A DNA stretch of 64,000 nt from Sphingobium herbicidovorans (GCF_002080435.1 NZ_CP020538.1:2041501-2105500); one strand, 5' to 3'. Counted from the stretch's first letter, positions 52,427 through 61,960 are shown. Program-made: numbers and translations. Notes: a model not told the origin generated them from the letters alone.

Positions 52427-52684
52427 TCAGCGTTCGTCCTCTTCTTCTTCGAAAAGGACAGCGTTGGCGCCCGTAGCCGACAGCCTTACGGTGCCATCCT
52501 CGTCAACCCCGGCGATCAATCCTTCGCTGATATAATGATGATGTCCCGCATGACTGCCTTCGCCGCTGTCCGCCTTGATCAGCTTGATACGCTTTCCTTC
52601 GACATGATCGACAGTGCCCACATGCACGCCATCGGCGCCGATAATATCGGCATGTTCCTTGATGCTGCCCAGATCAACCATCAT
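52427..52684 (-). CDS. DUF2171 family protein
   Basis: 85 residues: VDLGSIKEHADIIGADGVHV, GTVDHVEGKRIKLIKAD, then HHHYISEGLIAGVDEDGTVR and an acidic end EEEEDER. Matches DUF2171, a small beta-rich PRC-barrel-like family of unknown function. It is antisense to the nrdA/nrdB direction and splits the pair. Confidence 0.85.
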   Translation of the reverse strand: MMVDLGSIKEHADIIGADGVHVGTVDHVEGKRIKLIKADSGEGSHAGHHHYISEGLIAGVDEDGTVRLSATGANAVLFEEEEDER

Positions 52685-52768
52685 ATTGCTCCTGTGCCGG
52701 GAATGACGGGGTCTGAACGCCCCGAACCCGCGCAGGTTGCGCTAACCCATTAATCGCGGAGCCGACCC

Positions 52769-53824
52769 ATGCCCCTTCTGCAAGCCAGCAAGGTCTACAA
52801 GCCTTTCGAATATCCCTGGGCCTATGAATATTGGAAGCGCCAGCAGCAGCTCCACTGGCTGCCCGAAGAAGTGCCGCTGGGCGAGGATTGCCGCGATTGG
52901 GCGCAGAAGCTGTCGGACCATGAACGCAACCTGCTGACGCAGATCTTCCGCTTCTTCACCCAGGCGGACGTGGAAGTGCAGGATTGCTATCACGAAAAAT
53001 ATGGCCGCGTGTTCAAGCCGACCGAAGTGAAGATGATGCTGACCGCGTTCAGCAACATGGAAACGGTCCATATCGCCGCCTACAGCCATCTGCTCGACAC
53101 CATCGGCATGCCCGAAAGCGAATATAGCGCGTTCCTCCAGTATAAGGAGATGCGCGACAAGCATGATTATCTGCAGCAGTTCGGCGTCGATACCGATGAG
53201 GATATCGCCCGCACGCTCGCCATGTTCGGGGGCTTTACCGAAGGCTTGCAGCTGTTCGCGTCGTTCGCGATGCTGATGAACTTCCCGCGCTTCAACAAGA
53301 TGAAGGGCATGGGCCAGATCGTCACCTGGTCGGTCCGCGACGAGACGCTGCACTGCGAAGGCATCATCAAGCTGTTCCACGCTTTCTGCGCCGAACGCGG
53401 ATGCCTGACCCCGGCGGTCAAGGACGACATCATGGACATGTGCCAGAAAACGGTGCGGATCGAGGATGCGTTCGTCGATCTCGTCTTCGAAATGGGCCCG
53501 GTGCCCGGCATGACGCCCAAGGACATCAAGAAATATGTCCGCTACATCGCCGACTGGCGGCTGGGGCAGCTGGGCCTGAAACCCATCTACATGATCGACG
53601 ACCACCCGCTCCCCTGGCTCGCCCCGCTGCTGAACGGCGTGGAGCACGCCAACTTCTTCGAAACCCGCGCGACCGAATATTCAAAGGGCGCAACGCGCGG
53701 CCAGTGGAACGAAGTGTGGGACGCGTTCGACCGTCGCAAGAAGCTGAAAAGCGGCGACGCGGCGAATGCGGATGAAGTGGCGGACCCGGATATGTTCAAG
53801 GCTGCGGGGATCGCGGCTGAGTAG
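52769..53824 (+). CDS. nrdB: Ribonucleotide reductase class I, beta subunit
   Basis: 351-residue ferritin-like small subunit holding the diiron-tyrosyl cofactor. Metal ligands are visible in RFFTQADVEVQDCYHEKY, NMETVHIAAYSHL, GFTEGLQL and VRDETLHCEG. The radical Tyr sits four residues after the His of the ETVH motif, at the same spacing as Tyr122 of E. coli (ETVHIAAY), so class Ia chemistry is expected. Confidence 0.96.
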   Translation: MPLLQASKVYKPFEYPWAYEYWKRQQQLHWLPEEVPLGEDCRDWAQKLSDHERNLLTQIFRFFTQADVEVQDCYHEKYGRVFKPTEVKMMLTAFSNMETVHIAAYSHLLDTIGMPESEYSAFLQYKEMRDKHDYLQQFGVDTDEDIARTLAMFGGFTEGLQLFASFAMLMNFPRFNKMKGMGQIVTWSVRDETLHCEGIIKLFHAFCAERGCLTPAVKDDIMDMCQKTVRIEDAFVDLVFEMGPVPGMTPKDIKKYVRYIADWRLGQLGLKPIYMIDDHPLPWLAPLLNGVEHANFFETRATEYSKGATRGQWNEVWDAFDRRKKLKSGDAANADEVADPDMFKAAGIAAE

Positions 53825-53826
53825 GC

Positions 53827-54936
53827 ATGGCGCTAAGTGTAATTTCCTTCGACGAGGCATTGCAGAAAACAGAAGGTAGGAAGCGGCATCTTCTTTTGGG
53901 GAATGGCTTCAGTATCGCGCTATTTCCAAATAAGTTTCGTTATGGGAGCCTGCTTGATCGCGCTAAGGAGGACGGGGTATTCAATGAGTACCCTGAACTT
54001 GTAGAGGCGTTCGAGATTCTTTCGACAACAGACTTCGAAGTGGTGCTCGAAGCGCTTGTGAGAATGACCCGCCTGATCCATTTGTATGTTGATGACATCA
54101 ATCCTAGATCAAAGCTAGTTCAGCACGTCGAGCGCTTAAAAGAGGCGCTGATTACCGCTGTCGCAGGCAGCCATCCGGCGAGGTTGTCAGAAATACAGTC
54201 CCAGCAATTTGATATGTGCCGGAAATTTTTGCTTAATTTCGCTGGCGCTGGCTTGGAAAAGCCGGGATGTATTTACACGCTGAATTATGATCTATTGCTC
54301 TATTGGGCTGTGCTGCACGAGCCACAGCCTGAATGGAAGGGGCTCAGTCTAGTACAGCCTCCCAAGGAGTTGCTGCTCAAGCACGACGATGGATTTCGAT
54401 CACCTGACGACTACCCTGATGCGCCTTACGTAACTTGGGATGTCGATGGTGGCTCTAATAAGCAGAACATCCACTTTATCCATGGTGGCCTGCACATATT
54501 TGATGGGGGCTTCGAGCTTCAAAAATATTGCTGGGAACGGTCAGGCGGTGTGCCGCTGATGGACCAAATCAAGGACGCATTGGATGCGGATATATACCCT
54601 GTCTTCGTTTCTGAAGGAAACTGCGAATCTAAACTGCAAAAGATTTTGCACAATGGGTACTTGACTAGATCGTTCAAAAGCTTGGCTGGGGTTTGTAATT
54701 CTCCAACAAGTTCACTTTTTATTTATGGACATTCTCTGGCGAGCAATGATGATCACATTTTGCGGCTCATTGAAGATGGGCAGATTCGTGAAGTGTATAT
54801 TAGCATATATGGAAATATCGATGATGAATTTAATAAATATATGGTTGAGCGTGCTACACTATTAAACGCGAGGCGTGACAGATTTCCACTAAATGTTTAT
54901 TTGTATGATGCTCAAAGCGCGAAAGTTTGGGGATGA
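53827..54936 (+). CDS. DUF4917 protein with SIR2-like NAD-binding fold
   Basis: 369 residues. Motifs in SIR2 order: LLLGNGFSIAL (25-29 GNGFS), IYTLNYDLLLYW (151-155, catalytic-type Asn), HFIHGGLHIF (218-223, catalytic-type His) and FIYGHSLASNDDHIL (301-308). This pattern is shared by SIR2-like NADase effectors in anti-phage systems; DUF4917 itself has no established role. It starts 2 bp after nrdB without its own clear promoter. Base composition and codons (many AAT, ATA, TTT, AGA) are distinctly AT-richer than all neighbours, so it looks acquired. Confidence 0.8.
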   Translation: MALSVISFDEALQKTEGRKRHLLLGNGFSIALFPNKFRYGSLLDRAKEDGVFNEYPELVEAFEILSTTDFEVVLEALVRMTRLIHLYVDDINPRSKLVQHVERLKEALITAVAGSHPARLSEIQSQQFDMCRKFLLNFAGAGLEKPGCIYTLNYDLLLYWAVLHEPQPEWKGLSLVQPPKELLLKHDDGFRSPDDYPDAPYVTWDVDGGSNKQNIHFIHGGLHIFDGGFELQKYCWERSGGVPLMDQIKDALDADIYPVFVSEGNCESKLQKILHNGYLTRSFKSLAGVCNSPTSSLFIYGHSLASNDDHILRLIEDGQIREVYISIYGNIDDEFNKYMVERATLLNARRDRFPLNVYLYDAQSAKVWG

Positions 54937-55115
54937 ACTACTACGTTAAGCGGCACGCACAGCTGGAGTTTACCTGATTCCTTGCTCATGCCGACCGACC
55001 CAATCACCACCTGTCCCCCCGCTGAACGCGATGTTTTGTTCCGTTCATGCAACGTCCATGCGCCATCATGTGTTTTAGCTCCACAGCCTGATAATAATGG
55101 CAAAGGAGCCAGGTC

Positions 55116-55703
55116 ATGACATTCTCGATCAAGCGGACCATTGCCGCTTTTTCCCTTGGCGCGATGACGCTGACGGGTTTGGCGGCGACGCCGGCTTTCG
55201 CCCAGCCCCGTGAATGGCGCGGGGACGCACGTGAATATCGCAAGGATGTGCGGGAAGCGCGGCGCGAGCGTGACAAGGATCGCCGCGAAGCCCGGCGCGA
55301 ATATCGCAAGGACGTGCGGGAAGCGCGTCGCGATTTCAGGAAGGATCGCCGCGATGACCGTCGCGATGGATGGCGTCGTCCGGGCAGGGTCGTCTATGGC
55401 TATGACTGGAACCGCCCGGATCGCCGCTATGGCTCGCGCTATCGGCCCGACCGCTATTATCGCGGCGGCTATGAGCCGATCCGCGTGACCCGGTCTACCC
55501 GCATCTATCGCGGCTATGACGACCGCTATTATTGCCGCCGCTCGGACGGGACGACTGGCCTGATCGTCGGCGCGGCGCTTGGCGGGCTGCTCGGTAGCCA
55601 GCTCGACCGCGGCTATTCCAACACGGCTGGCATCCTGATCGGTGGCGGCGCGGGCGCGCTGCTGGGCCGTGAGATCGACCGTGGCAGCCTGAACTGCCGC
55701 TAA
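55116..55703 (+). CDS. Exported Arg-rich protein with C-terminal glycine zipper
   Basis: 195 residues: signal peptide (cleavage near ATPAFAQ); a strongly basic segment (35-85) built from tandem units EYRKDVREARRERDKD / EYRKDVREARRDFRKD; a Tyr/Arg-rich middle; and a glycine-zipper 2TM region (GLIVGAALGGLLGSQLDRGY, GILIGGGAGALLGREIDRG). Such proteins associate with the outer membrane or envelope. A terminator follows. Confidence 0.85.
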   Translation: MTFSIKRTIAAFSLGAMTLTGLAATPAFAQPREWRGDAREYRKDVREARRERDKDRREARREYRKDVREARRDFRKDRRDDRRDGWRRPGRVVYGYDWNRPDRRYGSRYRPDRYYRGGYEPIRVTRSTRIYRGYDDRYYCRRSDGTTGLIVGAALGGLLGSQLDRGYSNTAGILIGGGAGALLGREIDRGSLNCR

Positions 55704-55714
55704 TGATGGCATCA

Positions 55715-55757
55715 AGGCTGGCGCTGCCCGGAACAGGGTTGCGCCAGCCTGATTTTT
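55715..55757 (+). terminator. Intrinsic terminator
   Basis: AGGCTGGCGC, a 16-base loop, GCGCCAGCCT then GATTTTT: perfect 10-bp stem with U-run. Confidence 0.85.
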
Positions 55758-55832
55758 ATCAACTGAGTTACGCTTACCGATAAGGATGGCGCGGTAATCT
55801 TTCGCCGTTGAAGCCCGGAAAAACCGGCTCCG

Positions 55833-56138
55833 CTATTCCTCATTCTCGGTGCGGCCGAGATATTCTTCTTCATCGTCCATCTGGGGCTCGCCAGCGAAGG
55901 CGTCATTGTCGATCCGCCCGGACCGGTTCATTTCCTCCATCCGCTCGACCAGGTCGGGGGTGTCGTCGGGAATGATCTGCGCCGGGTTGGGGCGGCCGCC
56001 GCGCTCGCTGTCCTCGGACAGGTCGGTGGAGCGGGCGCGCGCATCTTCCGCGACGTCCTGCGCCTGCGTTCCGCTGTCGCGCTGTTCGTCATTTTCCTCG
56101 ATCTGGTCGGGCAAGCGGTTACTGTCGTCCTGATTCAT
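55833..56138 (-). CDS. Acidic, probably disordered hypothetical protein
   Basis: 101 residues from MNQDDSNRLPDQIEENDEQR; about a third Asp/Glu with few hydrophobics, ending EEEYLGRTENEE. No family recognised. It is divergent from the RidA gene with a 136-bp gap. Codon positions and lack of stops support it as coding. Confidence 0.65.
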   Translation of the reverse strand: MNQDDSNRLPDQIEENDEQRDSGTQAQDVAEDARARSTDLSEDSERGGRPNPAQIIPDDTPDLVERMEEMNRSGRIDNDAFAGEPQMDDEEEYLGRTENEE

Positions 56139-56274
56139 GGCATGTCTCCTTGCCTGCCCAACCGACCAACCCGGACACCCGTTCCATGACCCGCAAAAGG
56201 CGCTGGACAGCGGCAGCGGCAGGGGGCAAGAGCCGCCCGATCCTTTCATCCGCTACTGCTTCCAAGGAACTTCC

Positions 56275-56655
56275 ATGACCCGCAAACTCATTTCCTCGGG
56301 TTCGCCTTTCGAGGCGCAGGTCGGCTATTCGCGCGCCGTGGTCCAGGGCGACTGGTGCTTCGTCGCGGGAACGACGGGCACGGACCCGGAAACCAAGGCG
56401 ATGCCCGAAAGCGTCGTGGATCAGGGCGTCAACGCGCTGAAGGTCATCGGCAAGGCGCTGGAGGATGCGGGCTTTTCCTTCGCGGATGTCGTGCGCGTGA
56501 CCTATTATATCACCGACCCGGCCTATTGGGACGAACTGGGCAAGGCGACCGCGCCGGTGTTCGGCGACATACGCCCGGCGGCCAGCTGCATCATCACCGG
56601 CCTTATCAAGCCGGAGATGAAGATCGAGATCGAAGTCACCGCTTTCAAAGGCTGA
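56275..56655 (+). CDS. RidA family (YjgF/YER057c/UK114) protein
   Basis: 126 residues; enamine/imine deaminase family. GTTGTDPETKAMPESVVDQG, DVVRVTYYITDPAYWDELG and RPAASCIITGLIKPEMKIEIE are the family blocks; the canonical substrate-binding Arg is present in DIRPAAS. Two bp after its stop codon region the next gene begins (4-bp gap), so they form a pair. Confidence 0.9.
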   Translation: MTRKLISSGSPFEAQVGYSRAVVQGDWCFVAGTTGTDPETKAMPESVVDQGVNALKVIGKALEDAGFSFADVVRVTYYITDPAYWDELGKATAPVFGDIRPAASCIITGLIKPEMKIEIEVTAFKG

Positions 56656-56659
56656 CCCC

Positions 56660-57022
56660 ATGATTACCATGTACGGCATCAAAAATTGCGACACCATCAA
56701 GAAGGCGCGCAATTTCCTGGATAATGAGCGCGTCGCCTACAACTTCCACGACTATAAGGTGTCGGGGGTGGACAAGGCGAAGCTGGAGGATTGGGTGATG
56801 GAACATGGTTGGGAAACCATCCTCAACCGATCCGGCACGACCTTCAAGGCGCTGGACGCAGGCGACAAGGCGCATATCGACGCCGAAAAGGCGATCCTGC
56901 TGATGACGGCCAACCCATCGATGATCAAGCGGCCGATCCTGGACGTGGGCGGCCAGGCCATCGTGGGTTTCAAGGCAACGACCTATGAAACGGCGCTGGC
57001 GAAGGCAAAGACAAAGGCCTGA
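56660..57022 (+). CDS. ArsC/Spx/YffB-like reductase family protein
   Basis: 120 residues. MITMYGIKNCDTIKKARNFL has the single active-site-type Cys of the YffB branch, followed by FHDYKVSGVDKAKLEDWV and LMTANPSMIKRPILDVGGQA. It lacks a CxxC pair, so an arsenate reductase role is unlikely; thiol-disulfide function is inferred. Confidence 0.88.
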   Translation: MITMYGIKNCDTIKKARNFLDNERVAYNFHDYKVSGVDKAKLEDWVMEHGWETILNRSGTTFKALDAGDKAHIDAEKAILLMTANPSMIKRPILDVGGQAIVGFKATTYETALAKAKTKA

Positions 57023-57074
57023 TTTGCCGCGACGGCGGCTTGTCAAATGAGGCGGGTGGGCGAATAACGGGATC

Positions 57075-57500
57075 ATGCTTTCGCAGAAGACCCGTTACGC
57101 CATCCGCGCGCTTCAGCATCTTGCCGATCGCTACCGCCAGGGCCCCGTGCCACTGAACGAAATCGCGACGCGGCAGAATATCCCGGCCAAGTTCCTGACG
57201 GTCATCCTGTCGGAAATGGCGCGCGAAGGATTGGTGGCGACGCAGCGGGGGCGCGACGGCGGCTATTGGCTGGCGCTGGCGCCGGTCGACATCAGCTATG
57301 GCGACATCGTCCGGCTGACGCGCGGGTCGCTGGCCCTGACGCCATGCGCCAGCCGATTCGCGCATGAAACCTGCACCAACTGTTTGCCCGAATCGGAATG
57401 CAGGCTGCACCGCGTAATGCTGAGGGTGCGCGACGAAACGGCCAAGGTGCTGGACAGCATCAGCCTGGCCGAACCGCTTGCGATGGAGGAAGCGGGCTAG
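57075..57500 (+). CDS. Rrf2 family transcriptional regulator
   Basis: 141 residues: winged helix MLSQKTRYAIRALQHLADRY, IPAKFLTVILSEMAREGLV and RGRDGGYWLALAP. Four Cys (91, 100, 103, 109 in PCASRFAHETCTNCLPESEC) could bind an Fe-S cluster, as in IscR/NsrR/RsrR-type sensors, though the spacing is not that of IscR. Target unknown; possibly the neighbouring thiol-related genes. Confidence 0.88.
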   Translation: MLSQKTRYAIRALQHLADRYRQGPVPLNEIATRQNIPAKFLTVILSEMAREGLVATQRGRDGGYWLALAPVDISYGDIVRLTRGSLALTPCASRFAHETCTNCLPESECRLHRVMLRVRDETAKVLDSISLAEPLAMEEAG

Positions 57501-57552
57501 CCGATAGCGCCTGGCCCTTGCGCCGCGCGCGCCGCTTCGCCACATCGTCGGC

Positions 57553-58209
57553 ATGACCACGCCTCCACTCAAAGCCGCGCTGATTCCCGTTACGCCGTTG
57601 CAGCAGAACTGCACCTTATTGTGGTGTACCGCGACCAACCGGGGCGCATTCGTCGATCCCGGCGGCGACCTGCCCCGGCTCAAGGCAGCGGCGCAGCAGC
57701 ATGGCGTCACCATCGAAAAGATCCTGGTGACCCACGGCCATATCGACCATTGCGGCGAGGCGGGCGTGCTGGCCAGGGAGTTGGGCGTACCGATCGAAGG
57801 GCCGCATGAAGCGGATCGATTCTGGATCAGCCGGCTGGAGGAGGATGGCCGCAAATACGGCATCCGGGGCCAGCTGTTTGAACCCGACCGTTGGCTGACC
57901 GACGGCGACAAGGTCCATGTGGGCGACCTGGAACTGGACGTCTATCATTGTCCGGGCCACACGCCGGGCCATGTCGTCTTTCACCATGCTCCCAGCAAGC
58001 TCGCGATCGTGGGCGATGTGCTGTTCCAGGGTTCAATCGGCCGGACCGACTTTCCCATGGGGAATCACCAGCATTTGATCGACGCGATCACCGGCAAGCT
58101 GTGGCCGCTGGGTGGCGATACGGCCTTCGTGCCCGGACATGGGCCGATGAGCAATTTCGCGCATGAGCGCCGCTCCAACCCTTTCGTTGGCGACGCGGTG
58201 CTGGGCTGA
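57553..58209 (+). CDS. Metallo-beta-lactamase fold hydrolase (glyoxalase II-like)
   Basis: 218 residues. Metal motif THGHIDHCGE (about 60-69), CPGHTPGHVVFHH, IVGDVLFQGSIGRTDFP and VPGHGPMSNFAHE. Resembles YcbL-type type II glyoxalases acting on glutathione thioesters. ATG at 57553. Confidence 0.92.
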   Translation: MTTPPLKAALIPVTPLQQNCTLLWCTATNRGAFVDPGGDLPRLKAAAQQHGVTIEKILVTHGHIDHCGEAGVLARELGVPIEGPHEADRFWISRLEEDGRKYGIRGQLFEPDRWLTDGDKVHVGDLELDVYHCPGHTPGHVVFHHAPSKLAIVGDVLFQGSIGRTDFPMGNHQHLIDAITGKLWPLGGDTAFVPGHGPMSNFAHERRSNPFVGDAVLG

Positions 58210-58214
58210 TTCCT

Positions 58215-58642
58215 TTAGCGGGCGGCCATGGCGGGAGGCGCTGGGACGGCGCGGGTGGCGTGATAGGCGACATAGAGCGCGGTCGCCGCCAGCGCGGCGG
58301 TGACTGCCCAGCTGAGCAGCGCGCCGCCTGCACGCCAGACGGTGGGGCGGTCGGCGTCCATGCCAATTCCATGCGCCGCGCGGGCAACGACATAGACGAG
58401 TGCGCCAATCCACAGCCAGAGCGGGGAGCCGATCGCCAGTTCGACCAGCGCGAAGAGAATGAGGACGATCGGCGTATATTCGTGAAGTTCGCATGCGCCC
58501 TTATCCGCCGCGCCAGCAGCGGATTGCCGCCATCGCCGTGCAATGTCTTGTTGCCCACCCGAATCCGGGCGCAGCGAAAGGCAAGCCACAGGTTGAGCAG
58601 CGCGCACGCGGCAGCCAGGGTCAGCGTGATCGGCAACAACAT
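58215..58642 (-). pseudogene. MAPEG family membrane protein, frameshifted
   Basis: Frame 1 gives MLLPITLTLAAACALLNLWL to RRIRAHANF; the continuation EYTPIVLILFALVELAIGSP and the last two helices are in another frame. MAPEG relatives run HANF-x-EY without a break, so one base is missing near 58483-58484. Intact it would be about 142 residues with four helices. Either a real pseudogene or a sequencing error. Confidence 0.8.
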
Positions 58643-58712
58643 GGATGTCTCCCCCCAAATCCTTTTCTTCACCGGCACAATAGGCGGACGCCATTGCGGG
58701 GCAAGGAAGGAC

Positions 58713-58740
58713 TTGCGCGTCCGTCAAAAAAGGCTATAGG
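58713..58740 (+). promoter_or_regulatory. Predicted sigma70-type promoter of the rpmF-plsX-fabH block
   Basis: TTGCGC at 58713-58718 and TATAGG at 58735-58740, 16 bp apart, about 115 bp upstream of rpmF. Pattern prediction only. Confidence 0.5.
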
Positions 58741-58855
58741 CGCAGGGCTTCGCGATCACCCGGGCCGCATGGGTCTGCGGCGCCTGTGGCGTCGGCACCC
58801 ATCGGATACTGGCCAGTCGCTTAACCAGATCTAATTTATGGAATAAGGTGCCGAC

Positions 58856-59035
58856 ATGGCTGTCCCCAAGAGGAAAACTTCCCCGTCCCGCCGCGGTATG
58901 CGCCGCAGCCACGATGCGCTGCGCGTCGAAGCATTCCAGGAATGTTCCAACTGCGGTGAACTGAAGCGTCCGCACAATCTGTGCGACGCTTGTGGCCACT
59001 ATAATGGCCGCGAAGTCGTTGCCGTCGGGGCCTGA
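58856..59035 (+). CDS. rpmF: 50S ribosomal protein L32
   Basis: 59 residues: [20 protein letters not shown], then [17 protein letters not shown], the two CxxC pairs of the zinc-binding type. The position ahead of plsX is conserved across bacteria. Confidence 0.97.
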   Translation: MAVPKRKTSPSRRGMRRSHDALRVEAFQECSNCGELKRPHNLCDACGHYNGREVVAVGA

Positions 59036-59067
59036 CGACACACTCTCTCCTGTAAAGGTGTCCTGAA

Positions 59068-60126
59068 GTGTCCAGCCAACCGCGAATCGCAATCGACGCG
59101 ATGGGCGGGGATGAAGGCGTGCGCGTGATGATGGCGGGCGTGGCGCTCGCCCGTCACCGTCATGAAGGGCTGCGCTTCACCCTTTTTGGAGACGAGACGC
59201 GGATCAAGGCCGCGCTCGATCATCATCCGAATCTGCGCGCCGCTTCCGAAGTGGTGCATGCCAGCGATGTTGTGGCCGCCGGGGACAAGCCAAGCGTCGC
59301 CATCCGCAAGAAGGCCAGCTCCATGAGCATGGCCATCGCGGCGGTGAAGGCGGGCGAGGCTGGCGCTGCCGTTTCGTCCGGCAACACCGGCGCCTTGATG
59401 GCGATGGCGAAGCTCGCGCTGCGCACCATGCCCGGCGTCGATCGCCCGGCGCTGGCTGCGCTGCTGCCGACGCTTGGCGCGAATGACGTGGTCATGCTGG
59501 ACCTTGGCGCGAACACGGAATGTGACGCCCGCAATCTGGTGCAGTTCGCGGTCATGGGCGCTGCCTATGCCCGGATCGCGTTCGATCTGGAACGCCCTCG
59601 CGTACGGTTGATGAACATCGGCACCGAAGACATGAAGGGCACGGAGGAAATCCGTGACGCTGCCGCCATGTTGCGCGCTGCGACCAACCTGCCGCTGTCC
59701 TTTGATGGTTTCACCGAAGGCGACAAGATCGGGCGGGGCGAGGCCGACGTCATCGTCAGTGATGGTTTTTCCGGCAATGTCGCGCTCAAGACCGCGGAAG
59801 GTACGGCGCGCTTCGTCACCGATCTGCTGCGCACGGCCTTTACCAGTTCGATCCGGTCGAAGATCGGCTTCCTGATTTCCAAGCCGGCGATGCACCTGCT
59901 GAAGCATCATCTGGACCCCAACAATCATAATGGCGCAGTGTTTCTGGGCTTGAATGGTGTGGTGGTTAAGAGCCATGGCAGTGCGAACGACAAGGGTGTG
60001 GCCAATGCCGTGCATGTCGCCGCGCGCCTGCTGGAAGAGGATATTACCCGGCGCATCGCTGCCGACATGGCGGGCGTGAGTGCGCTGTCGGCCGTCGCGT
60101 CCAAACAGGAGCTTGCCGCCAAGTGA
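59068..60126 (+). CDS. plsX: Phosphate acyltransferase PlsX
   Basis: Makes acyl-phosphate from acyl-ACP for phospholipid synthesis. 352 residues starting with GTG ([17 protein letters not shown]); the conserved [37 protein letters not shown] and [16 protein letters not shown] blocks are present. Its stop overlaps fabH as GTGA. Confidence 0.97.
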   Translation: MSSQPRIAIDAMGGDEGVRVMMAGVALARHRHEGLRFTLFGDETRIKAALDHHPNLRAASEVVHASDVVAAGDKPSVAIRKKASSMSMAIAAVKAGEAGAAVSSGNTGALMAMAKLALRTMPGVDRPALAALLPTLGANDVVMLDLGANTECDARNLVQFAVMGAAYARIAFDLERPRVRLMNIGTEDMKGTEEIRDAAAMLRAATNLPLSFDGFTEGDKIGRGEADVIVSDGFSGNVALKTAEGTARFVTDLLRTAFTSSIRSKIGFLISKPAMHLLKHHLDPNNHNGAVFLGLNGVVVKSHGSANDKGVANAVHVAARLLEEDITRRIAADMAGVSALSAVASKQELAAK

Positions 60127-61091
60127 TCCGCAGATCGATTCTTCTGGGCACCGGGTCCGCGCTTCCGGTCCGTGCGGTCAGCAACGCTGAACTGGCGCAG
60201 ACCGTCGATACCAGCGACGAGTGGATCGTCGAGCGCACTGGCATCCGCAACCGGCACATCGCTGGTGACGGTGAAACGACGGCCACCCTGGCGACCGATG
60301 CGGCCAGGGCGGCGCTGGACGCTGCGGGCCTGACCGCGCAGGACATCGACCTCATCATCCTGGCGACCGCTACGCCCGACCAGACTTTTCCGGCCAGCGC
60401 CACCCTGGTTCAGGCGGCGCTGGGCATCGACGATTGTGTCGCATTCGACGTCGCCGCCGTCTGCTCAGGGTTCCTTTATGCGGTCACCGTCGCGGACAGC
60501 ATGATCCGTTCGGGCGCGGCAAATCGCGCGCTGGTGATCGGATCGGAGACGTTCAGCCGCATTCTTGATTGGGAAGATCGTACGACCTGCGTGTTGTTCG
60601 GCGACGGCGCCGGGGCGATCGTGCTGGGCGGTGAGGAAAGTGCGGACGGCGCGCGAGGCATATTGGCGGCCAAGCTGCACGCCGACGGACGGCATAACCA
60701 GCTGCTCTACGTCGATGGCGGCCCCTCAACGACCCAGACCGTCGGCAAGCTGCGCATGAAGGGGCAGGAGGTGTTCCGCCATGCGGTCGTGAACCTTGCC
60801 GGAGTCCTGACCGAAGTCATGGCAATGGCCGACCTCAGCACGGCCGATATCGACTGGCTGATCCCGCACCAGGCCAATGCGCGCATCCTGGACGCGACGG
60901 CCCGCAAGCTGAAGCTTTCGCCCGATCGCGTGGTCATGACAGTCGATCGTCACGCGAACACTTCCGCCGCATCGGTGCCGTTGGCGCTTGACGTAGCCAT
61001 TCGCGACGGCCGGGTGCAGGCTGGTGATTTGCTGGTGCTGGAGGCGATGGGCGGGGGCTTTACCTGGGGCGCTTGCGTTCTGCGGGTCTAA
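60123..61091 (+). CDS. fabH: 3-oxoacyl-[acyl-carrier-protein] synthase III
   Basis: Initiates fatty acid synthesis by condensing acetyl-CoA with malonyl-ACP. 322 residues, GTG start overlapping plsX. Catalytic Cys114 ([12 protein letters not shown]), His in IPHQANARI and Asn in [14 protein letters not shown] are present; C-terminal [13 protein letters not shown] is canonical. Confidence 0.97.
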   Translation: MIRRSILLGTGSALPVRAVSNAELAQTVDTSDEWIVERTGIRNRHIAGDGETTATLATDAARAALDAAGLTAQDIDLIILATATPDQTFPASATLVQAALGIDDCVAFDVAAVCSGFLYAVTVADSMIRSGAANRALVIGSETFSRILDWEDRTTCVLFGDGAGAIVLGGEESADGARGILAAKLHADGRHNQLLYVDGGPSTTQTVGKLRMKGQEVFRHAVVNLAGVLTEVMAMADLSTADIDWLIPHQANARILDATARKLKLSPDRVVMTVDRHANTSAASVPLALDVAIRDGRVQAGDLLVLEAMGGGFTWGACVLRV

Positions 61092-61215
61092 ACCCTTTCA
61101 TTTGCGCATAATTTTTTACAGAGTTTTACGAGTCATCTTGCAGAATCACTCGGGTTATCGCAGAATTTACTATTATCGTCCGCATCAACCCGGCGGATGA
61201 AGGTGGGGACGTTCG

Positions 61216-61512
61216 ATGACTGGTCATGCTACCCTGACGCGTGCGGATCTCGCGGAAAGCGTAAATCGTCATATTGGCCTCTCACGATCCGAGGCGGCCG
61301 CCCTGATCGAATCCATTCTGGAGCATATGACATCTGCTCTGGAACGCGGCGAAAATGTGAAAATCTCGAGCTTTGGTACCTTCGTGCTGCGCGACAAGAC
61401 ACAGCGCATGGGCCGCAATCCCAAGACGGGTGTAGAGGTGCCGATTGAACCGCGCCGGGTTCTGACCTTTCGCGCCAGCCAGACCATGCGGGACCGCGTC
61501 GCCGCTTCCTGA
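61216..61512 (+). CDS. ihfA: Integration host factor subunit alpha
   Basis: 98-residue DNA-bending protein. [37 protein letters not shown] and the beta-arm [19 protein letters not shown] with the intercalating Pro are present. Follows fabH by 124 bp in the conserved block. Confidence 0.95.
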   Translation: MTGHATLTRADLAESVNRHIGLSRSEAAALIESILEHMTSALERGENVKISSFGTFVLRDKTQRMGRNPKTGVEVPIEPRRVLTFRASQTMRDRVAAS

Positions 61513-61585
61513 AACGATCGCGTCACCTTCTGCGGTCCTTTCCAATGGTTGACCTTTGCGCTTTGATGAGTGCAACATCGCGCCC

Positions 61586-61957
61586 ATGGCAAAGGTAGAG
61601 GGCGCATTCCTGACGATAAGCGAACTGTCGGGAGAGCTTGGGCTTCCGCAGCATATCCTGCGCTATTGGGAAACCCGTTTTCCGCAGTTGCGGCCGCTGC
61701 AGCGTTCGGGCAACCGCCGCTATTATCGCCCCGCAGATGTGGCGTTGGTGCGGCGGATCAACCATCTGCTGAATGTGGAAGGCTTTACCGTACGCGGTGC
61801 GCAAAAGGCGCTGGCCGAGAATGGGGTGGCGGCTGACGCAAGGTCTGGCCCCGATGCTCCCACGCAACCTTCAACAGCGGCAACAGGGACGTCCGGAGCG
61901 TTGCTCCATCGCTTGCAGGCCATCCGGGCGACGCTAGCCCGCGCGATCGGTGAATGA
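61586..61957 (+). CDS. MerR family transcriptional regulator
   Basis: 123 residues: AFLTISELSGELGLPQHILR, YWETRFPQLRPLQRSGNRRY and DVALVRRINHLLNVEGFTVR are the winged helix; the C-terminus is short and lacks metal-binding Cys. A regulator of this kind follows ihfA in most alphaproteobacteria. The ATG at 61586 was chosen over an upstream TTG. Confidence 0.93.
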   Translation: MAKVEGAFLTISELSGELGLPQHILRYWETRFPQLRPLQRSGNRRYYRPADVALVRRINHLLNVEGFTVRGAQKALAENGVAADARSGPDAPTQPSTAATGTSGALLHRLQAIRATLARAIGE

Positions 61958-61960
61958 AGA

